Source: a candidate division KSB1 bacterium (lineage in GTDB: Bacteria; Zhuqueibacterota; Zhuqueibacteria; Residuimicrobiales; Krinioviventaceae). Taken from it: a DNA stretch of 64,000 nucleotides. Positions 8,730 to 17,436 of this stretch are shown in pieces. Every line of letters starts with the position of its first letter. The first letter of the stretch is position 1. The DNA is taken from the NCBI GenBank assembly GCA_034521575.1, contig JAXHMJ010000003.1:62001-126000 (forward strand), read 5' to 3'. The position numbers and the translations under genes are program-made. The notes under the pieces were generated by a model. It had not been told where the DNA came from, made no database searches, and saw nothing but the letters and a program-made list of their open reading frames with translations.

Positions 8730-10522
8730 ATGAATAAAATTCCAGACATCCAGCGATTATCCTATTTCACCATCAAACAGTCCAATGAACCCGTTTTCTG
8801 GATCAAATCTGACGGTGAAATTGTACATCTGAACGAAGCGGCTCTGAATTACAGCGGATTTGCCTATGACGACATTGTGGGAACAAAGATATATGACCTG
8901 CATCCCCAGGAAAACGAGCACACCTGGAAAGAACGGTGGCGGGAGCTGCAGGACAAGAAACGCGTTGTCTTTGAAAAATGGCAGCCGCGCCAGGATGGCA
9001 GCTGGCTGCGCATGAAAGTCACCCAGAATCTGATTGAGGTGGACGGCGCCGAATATACGGTGAGTCTGGTTGAAGACAAGACGCGCGAGTATGAAATGCA
9101 GCAGCAGATGCGGGAGAGCGAACGGCGTCTGTCTACACTGATGGGCAATCTGCCCGGTATGGCTTACCGCTGTTTGAATGACGACAACTGGACCATGCAG
9201 TTTGTCAGTCAGGGCTGTGAAGCGCTGACCGGATACAAAGCAAAAGATCTGATCGGCAACCGCGTGGTGGCCTTTAATGAACTCGTTCATCCCAAAGACC
9301 GCGTACGTGTGAAAAGAGCCGTAAGAGCCAGGCTCAAGAGCGGTGAACACTTTAAAGTCACCTATCGCATTCAAACGTCAAACGGAACAGAACGCTGGGT
9401 CTGGGAGCGCGGCACGCCGGTGCCGTGTGAAGAATCCGATTGCACGGTGATTGAAGGATTTATCTCTGATATTACCGATATGAAAAACGCCGAGCAGGAG
9501 CTGATTGAAAAAGAAAAAACCCTGCGCCAGCTCAAAGACCGGCTGCAGGAAGAAACCGTGTATCTGCGCCAGGAGATCAAGGCCACCAGCAATTTTGAAG
9601 AGATTATTTCCCGCAGCGAGGTGTTTCATCAGGTGCTGCGCCATGTGGAAAAAGTTGCGGATACGGACAGCACGGTGCTGATCCTGGGGGAAACGGGGAC
9701 CGGCAAGGAACTCGTTGCGCGGGCGCTGCACAACAACAGCAGCCGCAGCAATCGCGCATTGGTTACAGTCAATTGCGCCGCCCTGCCTGCAGAGATGATC
9801 GAAAGCGAATTGTTTGGTCATGAAAAAGGTGCGTTCACCGGCGCTTATGAAAAAAGAGCGGACGGTTCGAGCTTGCGCACCAGGGCACAATTTTCCTGGA
9901 TGAGATCGGCGATCTGCCTTTGAATCTGCAAACCAAGCTGCTGCGCGTGCTGCAGGAAGGCGAATTCCAGCGGCTGGGCAGTTCCCGGACCATCCAGGCG
10001 GATGTTCGCGTGATTGCCGCTACAAACCGCGATCTTGAGGCCGCGGTGCGCAGCGGCGATTTCAGAGAAGACCTGTATTACCGGCTGAATGTGTTTCCGA
10101 TTTGGGTGCCGCCGTTGCGCGACCGTAAAGAGGATATTCCGCTTTTGGTACGGCATTTCATTAAAAAATACGCGGCCAAAACAGGCAGACAAGTGCGGGA
10201 AACCTCGCAAAAAGTCATGGATCAGCTGATGAGCTATGACTGGCCCGGAAACATCCGGGAACTCGAAAATGTGATTGAACGCGCTGTAATTCTGTGTGAA
10301 GGGGAACGCATCAAACCGGGGAGCTGGATACCGGCGTCTAAAGGCGAAGAACAGGCTTATATCTCTACGCTGGAAGAACACGAGCGCGAACATATTCTCA
10401 AAGCACTCCAGGCCACCAACTGGCGCGTCAGCGGCGCAAACGGCGCGGCGCAGCTGCTCGGACTCAAACGCACCACGCTGGAGGCGCGTATGAAAAAACT
10501 GGGGATCCAGCGACCTCAATAA
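8730..10522 (+). CDS. PAS-PAS sigma-54-dependent transcriptional activator, frameshifted
   Basis: Two frames give one protein of about 597 residues; one G appears to be lost near 9861, just after GAFTGA. Two PAS domains (about 10-120 and 130-255) and a short coiled coil precede an AAA+ domain with Walker A GETGTGKE, the sigma-54-contacting GAFTGA loop, the LDEIGDLP region, an AATNRDL sensor and WPGNIRELEN. The protein ends with a Fis-type helix-turn-helix (AAQLLGLKRTTLEARMKKLGI). It should remodel the RNA polymerase-sigma-54 closed complex in response to a small ligand or redox signal sensed by PAS. There is no receiver domain. The next gene has a -24/-12 promoter and an inverted repeat in front of it, so that gene is the obvious candidate target. 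Confidence 0.88.
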
Positions 10523-10557
10523 TGCCAATATATTGACATGATGCCGAAATATTGGCA
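10523..10557. promoter_or_regulatory. Inverted repeat, candidate activator binding site
   Basis: TGCCAATAT (10523-10531) is repeated inverted as ATATTGGCA (10549-10557), starting one base after the activator stop codon. The right arm is itself part of a second near-palindrome, TGCCGAAATATTGGCA. No T-run follows, so a terminator is unlikely. It lies about 90-120 bp upstream of the -24 element, the usual range for sigma-54 enhancer sites, and the activator's Fis-like domain would bind such dyads. This is inference. Confidence 0.45.
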
Positions 10558-10643
10558 ATTTGACAACAGTTCTGTAACACAAAATAGTTTAAAAAAATTA
10601 CAAGTAATTGTATTCAAAGGATATAGGGGTTTATATATTTTTG

Positions 10644-10660
10644 TGGCACGGTCCTTGTCT
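10644..10660 (+). promoter_or_regulatory. Sigma-54 (-24/-12) promoter
   Basis: TGGCAC-GGTCC-TTGTCT matches the TGGCAC-N5-TTGCW consensus except for T in place of C in the -12 element. The spacing is exact. Transcription would start near 10670 and give a 5' leader of about 175 bases, which contains a hairpin CAAAGAT...ATCTTTG at about 10670-10692. Confidence 0.6.
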
Positions 10661-10844
10661 ATTAGAAGACCAAAGATGATCGATGATCTTTGATCCTGGC
10701 AACTGCATAATTCTGATTGCCGGAATCGATCCGTTTTCGGCCATATTTTGACCGGTCAGAATGGAGGTCCGGTCCTCAGAATGTACAGATGTGACGATCA
10801 GGCATCGGTATTTTATTATTTACACACAAACGAAAGGAAACATC

Positions 10845-11423
10845 ATGAAATGTGCACGAATTGCAGCAGTTGGAGTTTTATTATTGTCGTTCATGACATT
10901 GCAAGCGCAGGACCGCTGGAGCTTTGATATCCGGGGCGGAGCCGACTATGCGACAACAGAGTTGGGTGACGCGGATCTCAATGTTGGGCTCGGTTTCGAA
11001 GGCACTGCGGCGTATCGTTTTATGCCGCATATGGCAGTCTATATGGGATGGGGCTGGAATCATTTTAACGCAGACCAGTCATTTGCCGGTTCAGACATTG
11101 ATTTTGAAGAGACCGGCTACACCTTTGGTATACAATTCGTTCATCCTCTCGGTGATACACAAACAAGTTACCTTGTCCGGGCCGGTGGTGTCTTTAACCA
11201 CATCGAAGTTGAAGACCAGGAACGGGATTTTATAGGCGACTCTGAACATGGTTTCGGCTGGCAAGTCGGTGCCGGACTTTTGGTTCCCCTGAATACCCAT
11301 TGGAGTCTCACACCCAGTGTGCGTTATCGGTCGTTATCAAGTGAGATTGAAATTGACGCAGCCGCAACAGATGTGGATCTAAACTATATTTCAATCGGAG
11401 TTGGTATATCCCGGTCATTCTAG
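10845..11423 (+). CDS. Outer-membrane beta-barrel protein (small porin-like)
   Basis: A 192-residue protein. I use the ATG at 10845 because it follows AAAGGAA at good spacing and opens a clear signal peptide (MKCARIAAVGVLLLSFMTLQAQ); an earlier in-frame ATG at 10761 adds a non-hydrophobic stretch. The mature part has alternating strands and ends in an aromatic residue (SRSF), the outer-membrane insertion signal, consistent with an 8-stranded barrel of the OmpW/opacity type. It lies behind the sigma-54 promoter and a terminator follows, so it is probably a single-gene unit controlled by the upstream activator. Confidence 0.8.
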   Translation: MKCARIAAVGVLLLSFMTLQAQDRWSFDIRGGADYATTELGDADLNVGLGFEGTAAYRFMPHMAVYMGWGWNHFNADQSFAGSDIDFEETGYTFGIQFVHPLGDTQTSYLVRAGGVFNHIEVEDQERDFIGDSEHGFGWQVGAGLLVPLNTHWSLTPSVRYRSLSSEIEIDAAATDVDLNYISIGVGISRSF

Positions 11424-11439
11424 ACCCTGGAGGTATTAG

Positions 11440-11474
11440 ATGCCGGGCGTATCCTGTGCGTCCGGCATTTTTTA
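11440..11474 (+). terminator. Rho-independent terminator after the beta-barrel gene
   Basis: ATGCCGGGCG pairs with CGTCCGGCAT (one G-U pair) around a 9-base loop, followed by a run of T from 11468. It ends the beta-barrel transcript. Confidence 0.75.
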
Positions 11475-11511
11475 AGCTGAAACGTTTGCACTAAAATCAT
11501 ACAAAGGCAAG

Positions 11512-12318
11512 ATGAAATACACAATTTTCATATTTTTGATTGGATTGATTGGTTCTGTCTCTGCAAATTCCGGCATACAATTCCGGGTCTCTGCCGGCCT
11601 GGATGTATTTGAGGCCAGGACTCGGAAAAAAAATACCATGATCATGAAAACCGGTTATCCGGTGCTCAAGGGTCAGCCGCTGCATGCAGGCATGCGTGTT
11701 TCCATTCCCGGCGAAAACAGTGAGCATCATTTTTTATTCAGCCTGTCGCATTCTTCTTTGATTTCTGATGACGGTCTGGGTCATAATTATATTCTGCAAA
11801 GCGCAGACAGCAAATTCACCTGCTTGCAGCTCGAACATCAAATGCAGATGGATATCCTTCGGTTTTACGCCTTTGATGTGGATTTTGCCCCGCTTGCCGG
11901 GATTGAATATCAAAAAAGGCATTTGATTTATCCCGGTCAGGCTGAACTGAAAACATCGGATGTCAATGTCTTTTTCGGTATTCGAACACTGCCCCGGCTT
12001 TTGCTCACAGAACGGTTTAGTTTGCAGTCCGGTTTTGATTCGTTTTTTTATCTACCGTATTTAAATATGGGCAGCCTGAAGAGATGGAACAGCAGACATG
12101 ATCAAATTGAATCTACACCATATCACGGATTTTACTACAGGACCCGGTTTCATTGTGCGTTGGTTTACAGGATTGAGGATAGAGATCTATTGAAACTGGG
12201 CTACCGGCATGAGAGAACCGTGGGTTTTGCCAATCGAACCCCGTTGTTTTATATCGATGAACTGATCCATCACCGTATGGATGAGTTACACCGCATCTAT
12301 CTGGAATATCAGTTGTAG
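11512..12318 (+). CDS. Secreted hypothetical protein, probable outer-membrane barrel
   Basis: A 268-residue protein with a signal peptide (MKYTIFIFLIGLIGSVSAN). The mature part is rich in alternating aromatic and polar strands and ends RIYLEYQL, consistent with an outer-membrane beta-barrel. I do not recognise a family. The following lipoprotein gene begins 12 bp after the stop, so this likely starts an operon through at least 13928. Confidence 0.6.
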   Translation: MKYTIFIFLIGLIGSVSANSGIQFRVSAGLDVFEARTRKKNTMIMKTGYPVLKGQPLHAGMRVSIPGENSEHHFLFSLSHSSLISDDGLGHNYILQSADSKFTCLQLEHQMQMDILRFYAFDVDFAPLAGIEYQKRHLIYPGQAELKTSDVNVFFGIRTLPRLLLTERFSLQSGFDSFFYLPYLNMGSLKRWNSRHDQIESTPYHGFYYRTRFHCALVYRIEDRDLLKLGYRHERTVGFANRTPLFYIDELIHHRMDELHRIYLEYQL

Positions 12319-12330
12319 GAGGCCTGATTG

Positions 12331-13128
12331 ATGAAATCTGTTCAAATAATGATACCGTGCATATTGCTGCTGTTTTCCTGTACGGAATTTATCGCAGAGC
12401 CGGACCTGGATGATAACTGGCAGTTGGCGGAAAACGGACCGATCAGGCTGTATACCAAACCTGCGGGCGCCGGTGACGCACCCTCGCCAAACCAACAGCA
12501 GATCAATACGATTCTGGAAAATCAGTTATTCTATTATCAGGCTATTCAGGACAGCATTCAGCGTTCATTCAAAGATCCGGTGTTGATCTATTTGTACAAT
12601 AAGGATCAGGCGCAGGAGGCCATCGGCACCTCCGGCGGCGGACTGGCGCAGCCGCGCCACTTGACGATTTATTACACGTTTCTTCATGATAATGCTGCGT
12701 ATACGGACCAGTATGGTATCGAGTGTCCCTATGTGGGTGCGCATGAGCTGGTGCATGTGATCACGCATCAGGCGCTGGGTCATCCGGGAACCCGGCTGAT
12801 GAGCGAAGGTTATGCGGTATGGCTGGACGGCAGTTATGGTCGGCGGGATATTGAGGATCATATTTCTGCATTTCACGAGCAGCATCCTGACTTTCTGCTG
12901 ACACCCACACAGTTGCTGCAGGAAACCGTGGATGCCGAACGCATCTACTATCCGAATGCCGGAATGTGGGTTCGTTTTGCCACAGAAACCTATGGGATTG
13001 ACAAACTGAATCAACTTTTTACCGTGAGCCGTGAGCAATTTATCAAAAAATTTAAGACAACCGGGATCTCCTGGTCACGTATGGAGTCGGATTATGATCA
13101 ATATTTACAACAATTAAAGGAACACTAA
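12331..13128 (+). CDS. Lipoprotein with HExxH zinc-peptidase motif
   Basis: A 265-residue exported lipoprotein; the lipobox cysteine is Cys17 (LLFSC). The ATG at 12331 follows TAGGAGG with 7-bp spacing; a TTG one codon earlier is less likely. HELVH at 138-142 is the HExxH zinc site, and E159 in MSEGYAVW is well placed as the third ligand, as in gluzincin (MA clan) peptidases. It therefore probably hydrolyses peptides in the periplasm or at the outer membrane. The rest of the sequence is too divergent to name a family. It is followed after 2 bp by another lipoprotein gene. Confidence 0.7.
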   Translation: MKSVQIMIPCILLLFSCTEFIAEPDLDDNWQLAENGPIRLYTKPAGAGDAPSPNQQQINTILENQLFYYQAIQDSIQRSFKDPVLIYLYNKDQAQEAIGTSGGGLAQPRHLTIYYTFLHDNAAYTDQYGIECPYVGAHELVHVITHQALGHPGTRLMSEGYAVWLDGSYGRRDIEDHISAFHEQHPDFLLTPTQLLQETVDAERIYYPNAGMWVRFATETYGIDKLNQLFTVSREQFIKKFKTTGISWSRMESDYDQYLQQLKEH

Positions 13129-13130
13129 AA

Positions 13131-13928
13131 ATGAAAAAAATACTATTGGGTGTCATCATGATGGGACTATTGAATTGCAGTTCAAACAAGCAGGTCGGCC
13201 GGTTTTTTTCAAATGCAAATCCGGTCAGCGGCGCCCGCTTTTCTTATGAGCAACTGGACAGTCTGCCGCAGCCGGTGCAGCGCTATTTTAAATATGCACT
13301 GCCCGACGGACAGCCTTACCTGAGTTATCTGCGTCTGCAGCACAGCGGCACGTTTCAAACCGGAATGGGCAAACCGGCCATGGATATCAAAGGCGAACAG
13401 TACTTTACTGCTCAACCGCCGGGATTTGTCTGGATCGGCAAAACCAGACTGTTCCGGGCGCATGACTCGTATGTGAATAATACCGGAAATCTTTCGGTGT
13501 ATTTGTTCGGACTTTTGCGCATTGTCAACAGCAGTGGCGAAACCATCGACCAGGCCGAACTGCTGCGCTGGCTGGGCGAGAGCGTGTGGATGCCCACCAA
13601 CCTGCTGCCGGATGAGCATAAACAGTGGTCCGCCATTGATGATCAAACCGCCAGGATCACGTTCACCTGGAACGGTCAGTCGGTGTACTATATCGTGCAT
13701 GTTAATGAACAGGGACAAATCACCCGACTGGAAACCGAACGTTATATGGACGAGAACACGCTGAAAGACTGGGTCGGAGAGGTCAGTGAATACCGCGAGG
13801 TGGACGGTGTGCTGGTGCCGACGGAAATCAAGGCAAGCTGGCTGTTGGATGAGGGAAAATACACCTATGCACATTTTTTTGTCGACACCTTTGAATATGA
13901 TGTGCCGCGGCGTTTTGAACGGAACTGA
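13131..13928 (+). CDS. Lipoprotein, DUF6544-like
   Basis: A 265-residue protein with a short signal and lipobox (MGLLNCSS). The region around LPQPVQRYFKYALPDGQPYL and the later W-x-P-T-x-LLP and DGVLVPTEIKASW blocks resemble the DUF6544 group, whose function is unknown. The predicted fold is mostly beta with a hydrophobic pocket, as in lipid-binding periplasmic proteins. It lies 2 bp after the peptidase lipoprotein and 24 bp before the thioredoxin-like gene, so it is part of the same operon. Confidence 0.6.
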   Translation: MKKILLGVIMMGLLNCSSNKQVGRFFSNANPVSGARFSYEQLDSLPQPVQRYFKYALPDGQPYLSYLRLQHSGTFQTGMGKPAMDIKGEQYFTAQPPGFVWIGKTRLFRAHDSYVNNTGNLSVYLFGLLRIVNSSGETIDQAELLRWLGESVWMPTNLLPDEHKQWSAIDDQTARITFTWNGQSVYYIVHVNEQGQITRLETERYMDENTLKDWVGEVSEYREVDGVLVPTEIKASWLLDEGKYTYAHFFVDTFEYDVPRRFERN

Positions 13929-13952
13929 ATTCGGAGAGGCGGATCCTACACG

Positions 13953-14258
13953 ATGAAGTTGAATCAAGCTATACAGAAAAAACAAAATATTATCGTCGAG
14001 TTTTTCACAGACTGGAGCGCGTCATCTTTTATGATGAGTGAGCTGCTCAAACAGCTGCAGCGCGAATATGCTGCTCGGTTTAAAGTGTTTTTCATCAATG
14101 CAGACGAATCCGGGCCATTATGCGCACAATACCGCGTTCAGAAAATTCCCACACTGGTGTTTATCAAACAAGGGCAGGTGGTCAAGATTCTGGAGGGCAC
14201 AGCGTCGCGCTCGGATATGATCAATCTCATCGAAAAGTTGTTTTTGAAAAAAGATTGA
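13953..14258 (+). CDS. Thioredoxin-fold protein lacking the CxxC active site
   Basis: A 101-residue cytoplasmic protein with the full thioredoxin outline: IIVEFFTDW, then a central strand FKVFFINAD, then the cis-proline loop KIPTLVFIKQG. Where thioredoxins have WCGPC this protein has WSASS, so both redox cysteines are gone. One cysteine remains at LCAQY. It cannot act as a classic disulfide reductase and may be a binding or chaperone-like protein, or be decaying. Base errors are less likely because both cysteine codons are changed while the frame is intact. It follows the DUF6544-like gene closely. Confidence 0.75.
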   Translation: MKLNQAIQKKQNIIVEFFTDWSASSFMMSELLKQLQREYAARFKVFFINADESGPLCAQYRVQKIPTLVFIKQGQVVKILEGTASRSDMINLIEKLFLKKD

Positions 14259-14267
14259 GGAATCATT

Positions 14268-14819
14268 ATGTTTTTTACAACATCGAATTCGGTCAGATTG
14301 TCATTTCAAACATATGGGAATCCGTGCAATCGTGCCATGCTGTTGATACACAGATTGGGCGCGGACGGACAGATGTGGGGGCCGCAAATCAAACTGTTTC
14401 CGGACCAGGGATATTATTTGATTGTACCGGATGTGCGCGGTCATGGACAATCATCAGAGGTTGAGACGTTCAGCATAGAGGATTGTGCCCGGGATATGGT
14501 GGAATTGATTGATCATCTCGGGATTGAAACCGTGACCGTGGTCGGTGTGAGTATGGGCGGGGTGATTGCGCAGCAGCTTGCATGTGATTATCCGGATGCT
14601 CTGGACAAGCTGATCCTTTGCGACACGTTTAGTGCGGTCAGGTCAATCAAAACCAAAATCGGCGGCTGGTTTGTTAAAGGCAATCGTCAGATAGCCGAAA
14701 ACATACCCCAAAGCCGATTTGTCGTTCTGGAAAACAGCATGGATCCCTCCAATTTGGTTGCAGCCGAGTGTTTTAACCGGGAGGTCTTGGTCTTTTTGCA
14801 AAACAAAGATGTAGAATAA
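14268..14819 (+). CDS. Alpha/beta hydrolase with an internal deletion
   Basis: A 183-residue protein; intact relatives are about 250-270 residues. The N-terminal half is normal: a lost HG motif (LLIHRLGADGQMW), DVRGHGQS, and the nucleophile elbow GVSMGG. After LILCDTFSAVR the sequence jumps to NRQIAENIPQSRFVVLENSMDPSNL, which is the C-terminal end of such enzymes. The lid and the strand carrying the catalytic aspartate are missing, and the catalytic histidine position reads Asp. The protein is probably inactive. The frame is intact, so the deletion looks like real decay and not a single-base error. It lies 9 bp after the thioredoxin-like gene. Confidence 0.7.
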   Translation: MFFTTSNSVRLSFQTYGNPCNRAMLLIHRLGADGQMWGPQIKLFPDQGYYLIVPDVRGHGQSSEVETFSIEDCARDMVELIDHLGIETVTVVGVSMGGVIAQQLACDYPDALDKLILCDTFSAVRSIKTKIGGWFVKGNRQIAENIPQSRFVVLENSMDPSNLVAAECFNREVLVFLQNKDVE

Positions 14820-14828
14820 TCCCTTTTT

Positions 14829-14862
14829 GCCCCCTGGTCAAGGGGGCTGTGCTTGTTTTTTT
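14829..14862 (+). terminator. Probable terminator after the hydrolase
   Basis: GCCCCCT-ggtca-AGGGGGC forms a 7-bp GC stem at 14829-14847; a T-run follows at 14855-14862 after a 7-base spacer. It would end the 11.5-14.8 kb transcript. Confidence 0.5.
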
Positions 14863-14881
14863 AAAAATAGAAAGGTTTATC

Positions 14882-14974
14882 ATGAATAAACATATTTTAT
14901 TGGATAAACTCATAGCTTCAATCGGTTCATCACTTTTAATGAATAAAAAAACCAGAGGTCAATATGTTATCTGA
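14882..14974 (+). CDS. Possible 30-residue leader ORF
   Basis: An ATG at 14882 follows AAAGG at suitable spacing and reads 30 codons to a TGA that overlaps the start of the nitroreductase gene by 11 bases. The overlap would allow translational coupling. The product begins MNKHILLDKLIASIGSSLL and resembles nothing I know. It could be a leader peptide, a deletion remnant or chance. Confidence 0.3.
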   Translation: MNKHILLDKLIASIGSSLLMNKKTRGQYVI

Positions 14975-15944
14975 AAATAAATCACGGGCCGTAACAGTCA
15001 TGAAAGATATAATCCGGTATGCCATCATGGCGCCCTCGGGACACAACACGCAGCCCTGGCTGTTTTCGATTGATGAAAATGTCATTACAATCCACCCGGA
15101 TTACAGCAAACGTCTGCCGGTCGTGGATCCGGATGATCACGCTTTGTTCATCAGTCTGGGCTGTGCTTTGGAAAATATGGTGATCGCGGCTCGTCATTAC
15201 GGGTTTGAACCGTCTGTTGATTTGGACCCGGAATCTGATGAAATAAAAGTTGCATTCACAAAAAATGGTGGTGCAGACGATAACCGTCTTTTTGAGGCCA
15301 TTCCGCAGCGTCAGGCCGCCCGCCGAACCTATGACGGAAACCCGATTCCGGAAAAGGATCTCGAGGCGCTGCGAAATGCATCTGTTCAGGATGATGTGCT
15401 GTTCAGGATTTTCAAAGACCCTGTCGAAATTGAACCGCTTGTTGAATTTGTCAAAGAGGGCAATCGTCTCCAGTTCAGCAACAATGCGTTTGTCAATGAG
15501 CTGATCTCGTGGATTCGCTTTAAAAAATCGGAGGCGCAGCGCCAAGGCGACGGTCTGAATTCAGCATCAATGGGCGCGCCTTCCGTGCCTCAATGGCTCG
15601 GCAGGCTGTTTCTAAACATGGCGTCTGCCGAGGGTGAAGCGAAAAAATGCGAAAAGGCCATCAAAAGCTCCTCTGCATTGATGATGTTCATTGCAGAGGA
15701 TAACAGCAAACGCGCCTGGATCAATCTGGGCCGCAGCTTTGAACGTGTTGCGTTAACCGCCACCCGCTTGAATATCCGGCATGCGCATCTGAATATGCCG
15801 TGCGAGGAACAACATCTGCGCAAAAAACTGCAGAATCATTTGAATTTAACTCGGGAACAACCGCTGCTGCTGCTGAGAATCGGTTATGCCGACCCCATGC
15901 CCTGTTCTCTGCGCAGACCGGTTGAACAGGTTATCATCAATTAA
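14964..15944 (+). CDS. Acg-family FMN-binding nitroreductase-like protein
   Basis: A 326-residue protein of the Acg group of the nitroreductase superfamily. AIMAPSGHNTQPW near the N-terminus is the FMN-phosphate-binding block; LPVVDPDDHALFISLGCALEN and the ending LLRIGYADP-x4-RRPVEQVI are also family marks. The middle (RRTYDGNPIP, SWIRFKKSEAQRQGDGL) fits. Members bind FMN; some may store flavin or reduce nitro compounds, and the real reaction is not established. It has no export signal, unlike its decayed relative at 16.5 kb. A membrane-protein gene follows after 14 bp. Confidence 0.8.
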   Translation: MLSENKSRAVTVMKDIIRYAIMAPSGHNTQPWLFSIDENVITIHPDYSKRLPVVDPDDHALFISLGCALENMVIAARHYGFEPSVDLDPESDEIKVAFTKNGGADDNRLFEAIPQRQAARRTYDGNPIPEKDLEALRNASVQDDVLFRIFKDPVEIEPLVEFVKEGNRLQFSNNAFVNELISWIRFKKSEAQRQGDGLNSASMGAPSVPQWLGRLFLNMASAEGEAKKCEKAIKSSSALMMFIAEDNSKRAWINLGRSFERVALTATRLNIRHAHLNMPCEEQHLRKKLQNHLNLTREQPLLLLRIGYADPMPCSLRRPVEQVIIN

Positions 15945-15958
15945 AGGAGGAAAAAACC

Positions 15959-16399
15959 ATGTCATCGAAACCATCACGACCCGTCAGCGTCTATCTGCTC
16001 ATGATTTTAATGCTGTTTCAGGGATTAAGCGGACTAGCCGGGGGAATCGGACTTGTTCTGGATCCGAGCGGTAAATCCATGCAGATTCCGCTGGAATGGC
16101 TGCAGGGCTCGCCGTTCACCACTTATTTAATCCCGGGCATTGTGCTTTTTGCCGTACTTGGATTGTTTCCGCTGGTCGTTTTTATCGGGCTGCTGAAACG
16201 ATGGCGCCTCGCCTGGTATGCATCGCTTTTGATTGGCATTGCGCTTATGATCTGGCTGACTGTCGAAATCATGGTGATCGGATACCAGCCGCAGCCGCCG
16301 CTGCAGGTGATTTACGGCCTGGTTGGGATTGGTATATTGACAACTGTATTGTTACCTTCGGTCAAGAAAAACTACCTTTTTATTTATAAAAACTATTGA
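15959..16399 (+). CDS. Four-helix integral membrane protein, unknown function
   Basis: A 146-residue protein with four hydrophobic segments (about 9-33, 55-78, 85-105 and 115-133). A strong AAAGGAGG site precedes the ATG at 15959. I recognise no family. It sits between two Acg-type genes and overlaps neither, so it may be co-transcribed with the intact one. Confidence 0.6.
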   Translation: MSSKPSRPVSVYLLMILMLFQGLSGLAGGIGLVLDPSGKSMQIPLEWLQGSPFTTYLIPGIVLFAVLGLFPLVVFIGLLKRWRLAWYASLLIGIALMIWLTVEIMVIGYQPQPPLQVIYGLVGIGILTTVLLPSVKKNYLFIYKNY

Positions 16400-16468
16400 T
16401 GTTAAAACGCTCTGTTTAAATCAATAGAATGAGTATTAACAAGATATTCTGTCAAGTTGAGAAGAACT

Positions 16469-17298
16469 ATGAAAAGAAGAGAATTTCTAAAATCATCACT
16501 GACGTTTGCGGGTGCCTTGAGCAGCTTACCCATAATCACTTCCTGTGCCGGCGTGCACAGAAGATCACTAGCGGAATTCGAAAGTGGGGAACGCTTATTA
16601 CTTGGTGTACCGGGGCGAATGATGCACATATTAAACTACGGGGCCTTGGCCCCCAGTGGTCATAATACACAACCATGGCTTGTGGAAATTATATCCGATT
16701 CCGAGTTGATCGTCCAATCGGATCAAAGTCGATGGCTCCCCCAGGTCGATCCGGACAACCGGGAAACCTTTCTCTCCCTGTCAGCCTTTGCAGAAAGCAT
16801 TCGGCTGGCAGCCCGATCATCAGGTCTGCATGCTGAGGTCGAACTGATTGCCACCAGCAGGAAGGATCAGAATGTGTTTAAAATAACCTTGAAGCAAAAA
16901 TCAGGCATGCAGCATAATGATCTAAACCTGATTAAAAAACGCTCCACCACGCGCAGCAATTATGAAACCCGTGAGCTTGCAAATAATACAGTTATGCCTT
17001 TAATGGATTTGGATCGCAAGCATGTACATTATTTTCCATTGCAGAGTCAGGAAGGGCAATGGATTGCTGATCATCTGCCGGAAGCTATTCAGCAACAAAC
17101 GTTCAACGATGCCAAATAGAAGGAACTTTGCCAATGGTTGCGCTTTTCCAAAGATAATATTGAAAAACGGCATGATGGGCTGACAGCAGAAGCTTTGGGT
17201 ATGAATGGGATGACCCGATTCAATTTGTTATTCGTGTGGGCTATGGTGAAAAGTCAAAGCCGAGTATACAAAGGCCAGTAAAAAGCTTTGTCATATAA
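16469..17298 (+). pseudogene. Tat-exported Acg-type nitroreductase, decayed
   Basis: It starts with a twin-arginine lipoprotein signal (MKRREFLKSS ... LPIITSC) and continues with the same GALAPSGHNTQPW and DPDNRETFLSL blocks as the gene at 14964. The frame stops at 17117-17119 (TAG). Directly after the stop the same frame reads KELCQWLRFSKDN, homologous to the SWIRFKKSE part of the intact copy. A segment of roughly 100 residues is then missing, and in another frame the C-terminal block (IQFVIRVGYGEKSKPSIQRPVKSFVI) runs to a TAA at 17298. One stop, one deletion and one frame change together indicate a true pseudogene. The first 216 residues could still be made. Confidence 0.75.
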
Positions 17299-17436
17299 GA
17301 GAATGACTTGTTCATGTTTAGAAAAAAGGACACATTACAGGTGCAATCACTTCAGATGAACGAAAGTCATGTTTTATTGTATATGAAAAGATATTAAAAC
17401 AAATCCTTGAATAATAAGGTGTTTGAAAATGATTGA

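Noticed and set aside
10523-10557. Terminator after the sigma-54 activator
   Set aside because: The stem is AT-rich with a 17-base loop and no T-run follows; a protein-binding dyad fits better.
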